Source: Astrocystis sublimbata (taxonomy: Eukaryota > Ascomycota > Sordariomycetes > Xylariales > Xylariaceae). Taken from it: a stretch of 42,024 nucleotides of DNA. Each line of letters begins with the position of its first letter. Position 1 is the stretch's first letter. A program made the translations under genes and the position numbers. The stretch covers positions 1 through 42,024 of the forward strand of contig JAJNNY010000122.1 of NCBI GenBank assembly GCA_022453515.1. Direction: 5' to 3'. The notes under the pieces were generated by a model. It had not been told where the DNA came from. It did no database searches and worked only from the letters and a program-made list of their open reading frames with translations. This document shows positions 1-12,561 of the stretch, piece by piece.

Positions 1-2569
1 TGCCAGTCACGTGACCTTATCGATAGAGGGGCTAGCCCACACACTTACTGTATTTAGTGGGATCTGCCTTACGGCTGATCCTTCCCTTCCTTTTTACTTC
101 CTTAACTGTAGATCTTAGTACAATATATCACATATAGCTGGAGCCCTGTCTCTTCGTGAGTGTGACGAGTGCAACAGAAAATACGTACGAAGAATTAGAA
201 TAATAGAAACAGAAAGTACATTGAACTTAGGCACTTAGAGAGATTCTTTTATCTATAGCTGTAACTCTATTCCCGCTTTTTTTTATACTTTATATATATA
301 TATATACATTAGCGCGCGCCCCTAGGACTGGATTAGAGCCTTCGGAGCCTTACGCCTTAGGATTGGATCGGTGTTTACCCCTTAGGACTGGATTAGTGTA
401 ACAACTGCTCTATCCTTAACACGGAGTTAGGGTAGAGTAGGGGTCTTAGTGGTTTCTTGTTCCTAGGGATAAGGGCTTAGCTTATACAAAGGAGGCGCTG
501 TGCAATATATCGTTCACTAAGTCGTCAGGAGGTTTCTCCCATACAATTCCAAGAAGTAAATGTATGCTTAGATTGAATAGTGAAGTAAGGAAAGACTAGA
601 TACATAGGAGTGCCGTCGTGGCTATATAGTATTTCCTTCCTTTATACAACTGTTGGATCACTGTTCCCTTCGTGATCCCCGTGGGTCTTCGTCACGTGAC
701 CTCTTCTTTCCGCATATGCATTTATCCATGACAGGGTCCTGTCTATCCCCGCGTGAGTATGCTTTTGCGCTAGGCCTCTCCAACTGGTCCGAACGTTGTT
801 GGTCCGTAACAATTAGCTGTCTAGATTAAATTAGACTAGCCTACTTGTAGGGACTAGCCTACTTATAGGGACTGGCCTACTTGTAGGGACTAGCAAGACT
901 AGCGGGACTAATAGGTGTCACAACGGTGCAATTCGCGAGGCCGAACAGTATTCCCAAGGAACACATACTAATATTAGGTTAAAGTAGGAAGGAAGGTTCG
1001 AGGGTCTGAATCCCGTAGTCCAGCCTTATCTACCTAGTATGGTGTGTGGGGTCTAGAATACAGGCAGGTGGCATGCCAGCCCCAAGCTCCCTAGCGTCTG
1101 CGTGGCAGCTATAGATCACGTGACCTAGATCACATGATCCACAATACGGCTACTCCGTAACTATAGGCTACTTATACCTAGGTAAGTATAGGTGAGTAGG
1201 TATAAGCATAGTATAAGTAAGTGTATAGATTTTAAGTATAAGTAAATAGGTATATACTATAAAGAACAGTAATATTTATTTATATAAATATACTGTTCTT
1301 TTTATAGTATATACCTATTTACTTTATACTTAAAATCTATACACTTACTTATACTTACTTGCTTATACCTACTCACCTATACTTACCTAGGTATAAGTAG
1401 CCTATAGTTACGGAGTAGCCGTATTGTGGATCATGTGATCTAGGTCACGTGATCTATAGCTGCCACGCAGACGCTAGGGAGCTTGGGGCTGGCATGCCAC
1501 CTGCCTGTATTCTAGACCCCACACACCATACTAGGTAGATAAGGCTGGACTACGGGATTCAGACCCTCGAACCTTCCTTCCTACTTTAACCTAATATTAG
1601 TATGTGTTCCTTGGGAATACTGTTCGGCCTCGCGAATTGCACCGTTGTGACACCTATTAGTCCCGCTAGTCTTGCTAGTCCCTACAAGTAGGCCAGTCCC
1701 TATAAGTAGGCTAGTCCCTACAAGTAGGCTAGTCTAATTTAATCTAGACAGCTAATTGTTACGGACCAACAACGTTCGGACCAGTTGGAGAGGCCTAGCG
1801 CAAAAGCATACTCACGCGGGGGATAGACAGGACCCTGTCATGGATAAATGCATATGCGGAAAGAAGAGGTCACGTGACGAAGACCCACGGGGATCACGAA
1901 GGGAACAGTGATCCAACAGTTGTATAAAGGAAGGAAATACTATATAGCCACGACGGCACTCCTATGTATCTAGTCTTTCCTTACTTCACTATTCAATCTA
2001 AGCATACATTTACTTCTTGGAATTGTATGGGAGAAACCTCCTGACGACTTAGTGAACGATATATTGCACAGCGCCTCCTTTGTATAAGCTAAGCCCTTAT
2101 CCCTAGGAACAAGAAACCACTAAGACCCCTACTCTACCCTATACTCCGTGTTAAGGATAGAGCAGTTGTTACACTAATCCAGTCCTAAGGGGTAAACACC
2201 GATCCAATCCTAAGGCGTAAGGCTCCGAAGGCTCTAATCCAGTCCTAGGGGCGCGCGCTAATGTATATATATATATATAAAGTATAAAAAAAAGCGGGAA
2301 TAGAGTTACAGCTATAGATAAAAGAATCTCTCTAAGTGCCTAAGTTCAATGTACTTTCTGTTTCTATTATTCTAATTCTTCGTACGTATTTTCTGTTGCA
2401 CTCGTCACACTCACGAAGAGACAGGGCTCCAGCTATATGTGATATATTGTACTAAGATCTACAGTTAAGGAAGTAAAAAGGAAGGGAAGGATCAGCCGTA
2501 AGGCAGATCCCACTAAATACAGTAAGTGTGTGGGCTAGCCCCTCTATCGATAAGGTCACGTGACTGGCA
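1..2569. repeat. Giant near-perfect inverted repeat (about 1.28-kb arms)
   Basis: The first ~1283 bases are the reverse complement of ~1290-2569, meeting in an AT-rich centre near 1270-1300. The outer ends read TGCCAGTCACGTGACC and GGTCACGTGACTGGCA. Reading both arms line by line I found no substitution and only about five indel sites: a base at 427-429 versus its partner near 2140, C4 versus C5 near 757/1819, and three small ones close to the centre (near 1207, 1240 and 1261). Each arm carries three CACGTGAC sites, a (TA)8 run, and short internal repeats (CCTACTTGTAGGGACTAG-like at 837-897; CCTTAGGACTGGATTAG-like at 320-395). There is no ORF of 60 codons and no transposase. It could be a fold-back or MITE-like element, or an inverted-read assembly artefact at a contig end. 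The left boundary is the window edge, so its full extent is unknown. Confidence 0.95.
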
Positions 2570-3235
2570 GTGGCATGGCACTGTCAAGGGCTGGCGGTCT
2601 GGCAAAGCACCTTACGGCATGGGATGGCTATGTCAAGGTCTGCAAAGGTGCATGCCGTAACTTTTTCTGTAAATAGTTTACGCAAGTCTACCCTATAAGG
2701 GACAGTCTCTAGAATCCAATATGATTTTTAAAAGCGACTAGATCTCTAGGCTCTATAACGATCTCTAGGCTATAATTAGCTTAGTAATAGTCTCGGGCTA
2801 GAGCCTATAACGTACGGGATACTATTTCTAGCTAAAATATAGTACCTAGTATATAACAGCTATAGAGATTGTTACGAAGGTTAGATATGGTCTTAGATTT
2901 TAGGGGATAGTCACAGAGCCTATAACCATGCCTGACATCATGTCACAGAACCCCCCCCCCCCCTCGCTAGTGTACCTAGGGGCCTAGGTAGCATGCTCGC
3001 CTCGCCAGCTGATACGACTGCCCCATACCTAGTTGGTACCTACCTAGGTAGGCAGATAAGATAAGCTTCTATCGGAAATTGCCGCCTCCCTCGTTTACGT
3101 AAGGTAAGTCAACCTTGGCCTCAGCCGCCAGTTCGCCCTGAGTTCTTCCACATGCCATGCAGCATCACCCGTTGTTGAACTCAGTCAAAGCACACTGCCG
3201 AAACTGCATAAGCGCGAGCTCTTCCACTCGTCAAG
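2570..3235. other. Intergenic, between palindrome and KIN17
   Basis: No gene is visible. It is AT-rich near 2690-2930, has a C14 homopolymer at about 2950-2963, and a CCTACCTAGGTAGG-type palindrome at about 3025-3052 that lies some 185 bp upstream of the KIN17 start region. Confidence 0.7.
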
Positions 3236-4392
3236 ATGACCAAAAAAACACGATGCTGGGTCTAGACAGGATTTGGCGAAGAGGATGAAGATGAAGGGGT
3301 TGCAACGGTTGCGCTTTTACTGCCAGGTGTGCGAGCGGCAAATGAGGGATGAAAATGGATACAAGCAACAGTACGAGCCTTCAATTCTTCTACACCTTGT
3401 GCGATTTTTGGAATAGCACTGATCGGACTTGTTTAGTACTATGAGCGAAAGCCATGTTCGGGCGATGCTACTCGTCGGCGAGGACACCAAAAAACACATT
3501 GAAGACTACTCCAACCAATTTCGCCAAAGCTTCATTCAATTGTTGCGCACGAGTCATGGCGAGAAGAGCGTCCAGATCAACCAGTTTTTACCAGACATTT
3601 ATCGCGAACAAGGTAGGTCACGATCTTTCCGGCATCAAACTTTCTGACCACAACTAACGGACACGCTCTCAGGAACACATACATATGAACGCTACGCGGT
3701 GGCCCAGCTTGACCGAATTCGCGAAATACCTCGGCAGAGAGGGGTTGTGTAGGGTTGAGGAGACAGACAAGGGAATACACATTGCTTGGATAGACGATTC
3801 GCCCGAAGCGCTACGCCGGAAGGAAGCTGTGCGCCGGAAGGAGATGCAGGACAAGGGAGACGAAGAGCGCGAGCAGCGGATGATCCGAGAACAGATCCGT
3901 CGCGCGAAGAAGTATGTTGCTACACGGGAGCAGGAAGACGACGACAACGACAGGGAGGAGGCCCCGACTAATGGTCTGTCACGCCAAGAAGGCGAAAAAG
4001 TTAAGCTTTCCTTTGGATTGAAGCCCACTGTTCCTGCGCAGTCGGAAATAGCTTTTACGGCAGCGCCGGCTTTGACCGACACGACAGATTTGACGGGCGC
4101 GAATACGCGGATTCCGGATGTCGCACAAGCTGCTGGGCTTGTGTCTGCCTCGGCTCCTACGACGAAACCAGGTCCCATAACCATGAAAATGACGGCGAAA
4201 CCGCAGACCAAAAACGTGTTCGCAGCTGCAAAGAAGAACGCCTTGGCTGGCGGGCAGAAGAAGGGTTCGGTGTTTGAACAGCCGAAGAAGATGAGCGAGG
4301 CGGAGCGGATCATGAAGGAGGAGCTCGAGCGGAAGCGATCCCGCGGCAGCTCGAGTTTCGAGGGACTCTCTAGCAAGCGCCAGAGGACCTAA
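3236..4392 (+). CDS. KIN17: KIN17 (Rts2-type) nucleic-acid-binding protein, frame disrupted
   Basis: KIN17 is a conserved nuclear DNA/RNA-binding protein tied to the DNA damage response, replication and RNA processing. Proposed exons are 3236-3370, 3437-3612 and 3673-4392; the introns (66 and 60 nt) have GT..AG ends. Diagnostic sequences are MKGLQRLRFYCQVCERQMRD, MSESHVR and HMNATRWPSLTEFAKYLG. The zinc finger is C-x2-C..H-x5-H, split by intron 1, followed by the KIN17 winged-helix region and a basic, low-complexity tail ending SSKRQRT. Two single-base shifts interrupt it. The A7 run after the ATG (3241-3247) puts the start out of frame with the rest (A6 would join them). The T5 run at 3585-3589 breaks QINQF from YQTFIANK (T4 would join them). 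With both corrected the product is about 342 residues. Either these are homopolymer sequencing errors or the gene is dead; the bases alone cannot decide. Confidence 0.85.
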
Positions 4393-5784
4393 AATTGTTG
4401 CATAGGCATGTGGAAAGGCGTTCTGGTATACCCATCGGTTAGCAGCTTAAGGGCAATCGACCTTTTGCGGAGTATTGTTCTATTAGTCATTTAGCCAAGC
4501 GGACCAAGCTCATATCGAGTTGGATTTTGCAACATTGCAATGCGGCTCCATCTTGAATCAGACTCGTTCAATTTGAGTTGCAACGCCCAGAATACATGCA
4601 TGATACATCCTGCCATCCTTTCATAACTGCAAGTTCTTCTCGTACATGCTGCCTTCGTATAAGGTACCTGCCACTTAATGGCCATTAAGCATGGTCGAGT
4701 ACTTGAGTTACATACTGCACCTTGGCGCTTGCTTGCGGGTACTGAGTTGTATGCATTGTTGAGGTAGGTACCTATATACCTAGGTATCTACCTAGGTAGT
4801 ATGAGCATGTCGAATACTCTCCAACCTCGAAGTTAGTGGACATAACCTATATTTAGATCCTAGTCGGTACCGTACCTACTTAGCAGGCTAAAGATCCGCG
4901 CTGATGTCATAGTATGGAAGTCTTGCTGCAGGGCCAGAGATGGCTAAAAGCTTAGGTGTTCAGAACTGACCATTAGTTGGGTTTTACTTCAGTACTAACC
5001 TAGGTAGGTACATTCATGTGTATGTATGGCACTGTGCTGCGTACCAACCTACTTAGTAGCCCGTCGAGCCCGTATATGCCGATGCGCACGACGGGCTGCA
5101 GTAGGTAGATGAACTTTGTAGGGATGTTTCGGGTCATAATACTGTGTTCGAGACGATGCTGCACACTGTCTCTGCTGTGCCAAGCGGACTGTATCAAGGT
5201 TGGAAATGACACGGCATGCCCGCATGGAGCCACGGCCCACGGGTGCTAGGGAGGTACCTACTTACCTGCCTAGGCACCTAAGCCTCTGGCCGACGGAGAT
5301 TGATGGCGCGCAACCCGTCTCTCGTCGCAGCTCATTTGCTGGCAACTGATCAAGCCAACTTTGCCTCATCGCTGCTCCAATGCCGCTTTACCAGTCTATT
5401 CGGTACTCATTCGCAACAAGCGTGACCGAGCATCGCGTGTTTGCTGCGACCATATCGGATCACGCCTTGTAATAGTAAAAGTTTCAATCCCTCCATTAAC
5501 TCTGTATACATTTTGTGAGTGGTCATCTCCGCCCTCATTCCACGTCGTGGCCCCTATTGCGCTCGCTCGCGGCTCGTGCTACTCACTGCTGCAGTCAGTA
5601 CTTGCAGTACTTGCAGTACTTGCTGCTCATCCGTTGCGCACGATGCCGAAGGCAGCGCGTAGAATGCTGCATACAGTACTGACGTGCGCGCGCAGGACCT
5701 CGGGGTGCGAGACTACACTGATGCCATCTGCCCCTCGCGCAGCCTTTCTTTCCTCTTCTCGACCCTGTTTAATTCGATATTATA
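4393..5784. other. Intergenic, 5' flank of Sec16
   Basis: No supported gene. It contains CCTAGGTAGGTACC-type palindromes at 4761-4800, 4996-5011 and 5251-5280, and a short AGTACTTGC tandem repeat at about 5598-5622. An open frame over 5361-5804 runs into the Sec16 start in another frame and has no coding character, so I treat it as Sec16 leader. Confidence 0.6.
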
Positions 5785-8700
5785 ATGGCCTCGGATACGC
5801 CTAGTTCAGCATGGCATCCGGCGAAGAGGCCGAATTCCCTCGCTGGCGACGCTTCTTTCCAGAACAACAACTCAGCCATAAACGAATCCCACCAGCATGT
5901 CGCAACTGGCTCTCCGAGCGAGCACGCTCCCTCTGCAGAAGACCTTGCATCCCAACCCCCGAATCAGCCCGTAGAGTCCAACAGCGACGAAGACAGTGAA
6001 GAACCTGCCACTGCCTCGTGGGCTGCCGAGGCATCGGCGCAAACACCAGTAGCGAACCAAGATGCGAGGTCGATACTGTATGATGACATCGAGGAACACG
6101 ACATCGAGGACCCCCCCGCTCCCGCTCCCGCTCCTGCTCCTGCATCGAAGCACCTGAGCACCATGTCGTTTGCTCGTACCGTGTCCCACGAAGTGAGCTT
6201 TGCCGATGACGATGACGCGGAATGGAATTTCGAGCGTTCCGAAACCGACCCCTTTGGTTTCATGCCCGAAACTGAAAGAACAAACTCCTTTCCCGTTGTC
6301 CCCCAGGCGCAATCGCCACTAGCCGAACAATACTCGCACCATCCGCCCACAAGCCAGGCCGAGGAGATATTGCAAGAGCTGGAAACCGAGAGCCCTCAGG
6401 TGGAGACCACTGCCTCTGGCCTGCAGGATGCAGGCTTGCTCGAGGCCGAGCGCGCGATCGCGCACCGGGAGGACGACGGTCACCCCCAGAACGCCATGGG
6501 CGGCGAAATGGTAGGCGCCGAAGAAGAGGCCTCCGACGCGCGTTATGAGGAGGGACTGCCCTTGATCCCTCAGCATCATTTGCCCAACGCGGCCGCGGAA
6601 GTCAAGAACATGGGAGCGGACCCGGTCGACTTTTTCTCTCAGGACGAGACTGCCGACGCAGGGGACGATTTCTTTGCCCAGATACACGACGACCCCGGGA
6701 CTTCTCCAGCTGGTCCGCAGGACTACTCTCTACAGAGGAAGTCTACGACTATGGTGATTGGGCAAAATACTGGCTTAGCACCCTCGGACTTGACAGCAGA
6801 CGTTCATCCGGGCACCCCCGCTCAAAATCCTACAAGTGTGAATGGAGACTCTGTATATTCGCCAGAGGGAGGTGCCAAGATTGCCACTGGTACCGATGAC
6901 ATTGATGCCAAGTGGGCAGCAGCCTTTGGCGATGACGACGACGACGACGGCGGCTTTTTGCTGGATACGACTACAGAGTCGAAGGAGCTGGACCCAGCCG
7001 ACATCTTTGGTAGTGATGACGAGGGCTTTCTGGAAGATGAAGAGGTACCAACCCCAGCCGCGGCGCCGCCCTCACAAACGCAGCCTGCACACCCCAATCC
7101 CAATGGTCGTTACACGCCAGGGGCGGTTCAACCACAATCACATACTTCCCCGAATCCGTATAGGCCAGCGTCCATAGCGCAACAACAGCCGCTCTACGCC
7201 TCGGGCATTGCCCCTCCAGCCACGGGATTTGGTTCGCCACCTCCTAGGCCTGATATTCCCAAGGCCCAGAGCTTTGCTGCCAAGTCGAAAGGTGGTTATC
7301 AGTCACCTTACGATCTACCCATGGAGGTCGTTAAACCGCCGAAGAGGCGAACGAGCGTGCAACCTTTGCCTCGAGGGAATGTTGCATCGCCAGCGCCTCC
7401 ATCAAATCTACCACCCAGAAACGCTAGCATGTATGCACAACCTCCACCTTCGGGGGGGTCAGTTTCAAGCTTGTCACCTCCGAGCTCGAGTCATTCCAAT
7501 CAGCAGTCAAGTCTTGGTGCATTGAAGCCTGCCCCTCAGCTCAAGTCAAAATCTAGCAGTTTCTTCGAAGACCTACCCGTAGCGTCCAGGCCTCGTCCCT
7601 CATCACGACAAGCGATCCATCCTTCTCCAACCCTGCCAGACCTTCATGGACAACCAAAGCCACCTCCCCAAGTGCCATCATTGAGCACTCCACTGATGCC
7701 CCCACCCGCAGCATCGCCAACAACCCAATCTCATCTGTCTCCGACACGGGATCCCAGTGTAGCTGGGTTAGTTGCCCCTGAACGTGTCAGCCCATATGCA
7801 GTCTTGCAAGCCGATGCTCCCAGCAGGTCTCAACCCCCTTCTACAGTAGGCAGCCGGTACTCTCCTGCTGGCCAGTCTCCCGGGGCTAACGGTATGGTTC
7901 CCGCAACAACCTCTACGAGTCGGTATTCGCCAGCACCGCCGAACTCTCGGTCGTCCAGCGGTAGCTATTCCGCAGTACCTCCACCAATACTTCCTCACCA
8001 GCCCAGAACTTCCAGTCCATTGGCTCATTTTGAAGTATCTCACGGAAAGGCCGAGAACAAGCTCGCAAGCCCGGTGAATGGGGATGGTGTTCCACTGCTG
8101 CGAACTGGTTCATCCCAATACGACCATCGTGTGACAAGAGTGCCTTCACTTCCACCAACACAAGAGGTGGAGGAAGAGCAAATGCTAGAGTCATCGCCAA
8201 ATATGGCTGCCAAAGGACTGGGCATATCCATGGAACCAAAATACCCACCCGCACGTGTAGGCCACACGCCACCGCCCCTGGGCATCCATCCGTCAAACCC
8301 TCTTTCACCACCCAAGCGGTCCTTGTCTAACTACACACCGCAGCCTGTACCCCCTCATCCCTCTTCAAGGGAAACCGGCTTCGTACCACCACTCCGATCG
8401 CAAACACAGTCACCCGGGGCAGTTCATGGCAACCGCGGACTCGCAAATCCATCCGAGTCGGCGCCTCGACCGTCTTCAGCACATGCGCCTACTTCTCCAC
8501 CATCAGAAATCAACGTCCAAAATCCAGTTCCCACCGTCCGGGCTCGTGGCATGTCTCAGACTCTTAACTTAGTGCTTCCTACGGATGGCCGAGAACTCGA
8601 TCCTTTGCAACGTTGGCGCGGCGCCCCCTGTATTGCATGGGGAGTCGGAGGGCTACTTGCAACAAGTTTTCCCCAAAACATCCCACGATATGGCATAACT

Positions 8701-11573
8701 TCCAACATCCCGCAAATCACCCGAAGCCCTGGCGAGGTCAAATTGCAACACTTCAAAGATGTTCAACCTCTCGAAGATCGACTATCCAAATTTCCGGGTC
8801 CACTTAAAGGTAAATCTAGAAAAAAGGAAGTCAGTGCGTGGCTTACCGCCGGTATTGACGGCCTTGAGAAAAGACTACCGAGCGTCTCGTTCCAAACACA
8901 CGTTGCCCACGAAGATAAGAGGGAAATCGAACGCGTATTATTATGGAAGATATTGAGGGTTTTAGTCGACAATGATGGTGTTCTTGAAGGTAACACGACG
9001 GTCGAAAAGGCAGTTCGCGATGTCATCTCACCTGGTCTTGAAACTGACAGGCCTGAGTTTTCGTCCGCAGTATCTGCTAGCGTGGACCTTACAGGGATGA
9101 CAACAGCGACTGGGATGCAGATCGATGCTTCGGATCCTACCGTTGCTGAGTCGATACGGAGACATCTACTGCTCGGCGATCGGGAAAAGGCCGTTTGGGC
9201 AGCAGCCGATAAAAGACTGTGGGGTCACGCTATTCTCATAGCTAGTTCTTCACCCAACGCAGAACTCTACAGACAGGTCGCTCAAGAGTTCATAAAGAAG
9301 GAAGTCAATCATGCGGGCCAAGGCCATGAGAGTCTGGCTTCACTGTACAGTGTGCTGTCAGGCAATTTCGACGAAGCTGTCGATGAACTCGTTCCTGCGC
9401 ACGCTCGAGCTGGATTGCAGCTCATGTCAACCTCTGCTTCTGCTACATCTCAAGATGTGCTAGCTGGATTGGACAAGTGGCGTGAAACCCTAGGCTTGAT
9501 ACTGAGTAATAGACGACAAGGGGATGGTCAAGCTTTGCGTTCATTGGGAAATCTTCTCTCTGAATACGGAAGGGCTGAAGCAGCTCACATTTGCTTCATC
9601 TTTGCGAAGCAATTCGCCATTTTTGGCGGCATGGATGACCCTCTTAGCAACTTCGTCCTTGTTGGCGCTGATCATCGACGACAGATCGACCAATTTGCTA
9701 AGGAGACCGAGGCGCTACAATTGAGCGAGGTGTACGAGTTCGGGCTGTCACTTGCTTCTGGTTCGAACGTACCACAGAGCTGCCCTCATTTGGCTGCATA
9801 CAAGCTACAGCATGCTATAGTTCTTGCTGAACACGGCTGCCGAGATAAAGCCATACAATACTGCGAAGCCATATGGAGCGCTATTACATCTCAAACCAAG
9901 AAATCGCCGTATTTTAATCCTGTATTGGAGTCAGCTGTTGATGATATCATGACAAGGTTGAAGCAGGCAGCTGGCGACGAATCTTCATCATGGATCACTA
10001 AACCTAAGATGGACCAAGTATCCAGTAACATGTGGTCGCGATTCAGCAAGTTTGTCGCTGGTCCTGACGATGGCACTGATAATGGTGGATCAGGGGAAGG
10101 CGGCGCTGAACTTGGGCCGTTTGCACGAATAGCTGGCGGGACGCCCACAGTTAGTCGGTCACCGTCTGTCTCTAACTTCGAGGTATATGGGACAAGTCCG
10201 TCAATGCCGGCAAACATGGCCCCCTCGGCATACACTCCGAATGCCGGCCACTCCTTAGGCTCGCCATATGAGCCTACTGCATACACTCCAGCGTCACGGT
10301 CATCGATGGAGAGGACGTCGGGCGAGCTGCGGCGGACCTCGCATGATTTTGCGAGACGGGGTTCCGATGTACCAAGTGCGAGCACCAACCCGTATGCACC
10401 TGTGTCCATGAGTAGCTTGTCTCCGAAAAATCCCTACCAGCCCACATCTCCGTTAAACGCTTCGCCATATATGCCCATTTCACAGAACCAGTCATTGGCC
10501 CCCATGGCTAAACAGCCGTCAGATGTTGGATACCCGGGGTATCAGCCACCTAGTGGTGATCGGGACTCCGGAGGTGCTGGTATTGCACCTGACACCATAC
10601 CGCATGATCAAGCACCGGCAAGCGACCTTGACTTCAACTCGGCCAACTCGGCCTATCAGCCTTCTTATGGGAGCTACGAACCGCCCTCAATGGGAAGCTT
10701 TGAGCCACATACAGCACAGGCAGATACTTCGATCCATGGCTACGAGGCCCCCTCGTACCAACCTTCTAGTTTTGAACCACCGTCTTATGAAGCTGGTCCG
10801 ATAGATGATGACGGATTTGAGAACAGACCTAAACTGAAGAGTTTCATGGATGACGATGACGATCGCACCCTTTCCAATTCCAAGCTCCAAGAAAAAAGCA
10901 AATCTGAGAAGGACCGAGAGAATGAAGAAATGTTTCGGAAAGTCGCTGAAGAGGAGGGTGAGTATCATCAAATGGCAACGCACAGAAATTTTACTAACCT
11001 TCGACAGCAAAACGGGCTGCTGAAGCCAAAGCTGGAAAGAAAGGTGGTTGGGGCTTTTCCGGATGGTTTGGTGGTGGCAAGAAAGAGAGCACCGAGTTAC
11101 CTAACAAGCCTATCAAAGCCAAATTGGGTGAAGCAAGCAGCTTTGTGTACGATCCTGACCTGAAGCGCTGGGTCAACAAAAAGTCCGGAGCCGAAAACAC
11201 ACCCGCGAAGACTGCCACGCCGCCGCCTCCGCGTGCTGCCAGTACGCCTCCCACTGCTTCTACGTCAACACCGCCCATTGGCATCACCGCTCCTCCCCTA
11301 TCTCGCAACACCCCACCGCCAATGACACTGAAAAATGCAATCTCTACCGAAAGCTTGAATGCACCGGGCGGTGCTCCGCTCATGGCACGCAGCGTCTCGA
11401 ACCAGAGCAATGCGAGCCTTCCTGGTGGTGCCCCAAGCGCACCACCCAGCAGACCAGCTACCAGCCTTAGTAACGCCAGTAGCATCGATGATCTTTTGGG
11501 AGCAGCAGGACCTCGGAAAGGGCCCAAGAAGCCCCGCAAGGGAGGACGTTACGTGGATGTTATGGCGAAGTGA
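5785..11573 (+). CDS. SEC16: COPII coat assembly protein Sec16
   Basis: Sec16 is the peripheral ER scaffold that organises ER exit sites and promotes COPII assembly. Two exons, 5785-10957 and 11008-11573, are joined across a 50-nt intron (GTGAGT donor, ACTAAC branch site, CAG acceptor), giving 1912 residues. The order fits the family: an acidic N-terminal region (residues 1-400) with a [10 protein letters not shown] run near 110, a long Pro/Ser-rich linker (about 400-900), the central conserved domain from about 930 ([19 protein letters not shown]) through the helical part near 1130 ([20 protein letters not shown]) to about 1400, then a low-complexity tail. The C-terminal segment [20 protein letters not shown] is built across the splice, followed by [13 protein letters not shown] chose the ATG at 5785 ([18 protein letters not shown]) because the N-terminus resembles other fungal Sec16 proteins. 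The frame is intact over 5.7 kb, a useful control for base quality. Confidence 0.95.
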
Positions 11574-12561
11574 GGTTATCTATTAAATAAGTCATTTTCA
11601 AATCAGGCCGTACCCAGGTACTGAGCATGTCTCGCTATAAATTGTCACTGGGGGGATTGTGTATTGGCGAAAGGGTTAATGGCTGTGGAAGTTGCCCGGT
11701 GTTCTCCCGTGGTATCAACTAAACACGGCAATGGCGTTTCGTGGAAATGAAGTTTCAATATTCGCATGTGGTATAGTTATCATAGACTTAGCGATCTTGT
11801 AATAACCCATGTCCTTGATTGGTTCAGTCAATGATCAAGATGGACGTGAAATTGTATTGTATATTTATTTTAAAATGGGAATGAACTTTCAACTATTCAG
11901 AGATGGAGACAATTCTTCCATGACAGATGTCAGTTTGCCTTCAAGTGTCTGTAACCTATAGCCTGATCCATGCATCAAAGTTCTTCTCAACTGATATGAC
12001 TCTTCATGGAGTTCAAGCAGCCAAACCCCTTCACAACTAGAGGAAGAGTAGTGGTAATGGTCACTTTTTGGTCACATCAAGCGAGCAATGCAGGGCAAAA
12101 CAGGAAGCTGGTAAGGGACCTAGAGCTGAGCAATGTGATTGCTTATTGCGAACAACCATGCTCTGCTGCTACATCTAGTAGTACATATATATATATATAT
12201 CGACCAGGCGGTTCGGTTCCACCTACTTACTACTACCCGCAGCGAGAAAGAGCTTCTGTGCATATGATTGATAGTCTCTGAGGTTTCACCTTGAGACTCA
12301 GTCAGGGAGTCATTCAGTGTTTGATGTCATCCTGCGGACGGGCTACTACATTTCAGGGAGCTGTAAGTGAATATAAGAACGCTACTGGCCACGCGAACTT
12401 GACTCTAAAAGTGGCAGACTCGCCAATTCATTCCTTTGTCAACAATTTGCCTACACATTCCCTGTAAAGTCGCGAATCACATCTAATACCAGGCAGCCAG
12501 ATTCCTAGCCATAGCAATCCTTAACCTCCAAAAGAGCAGGTTCAGCGCTCATACTATCCAG
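11574..12561. other. Intergenic
   Basis: No gene is seen. There is a (TA)n run at about 12184-12200 and a possible TATA-like TATAAGAACG at about 12371, some 190 bp before the next ATG. Confidence 0.6.

Noticed and set aside
424..436. TTAGGG-like sequence suggesting a telomere at the contig start
   Set aside because: A single copy inside the palindrome arm, not a tandem array.
5361..5804. 147-codon plus-strand frame before Sec16
   Set aside because: No coding character, overlaps the Sec16 start in another frame; best explained as leader sequence.
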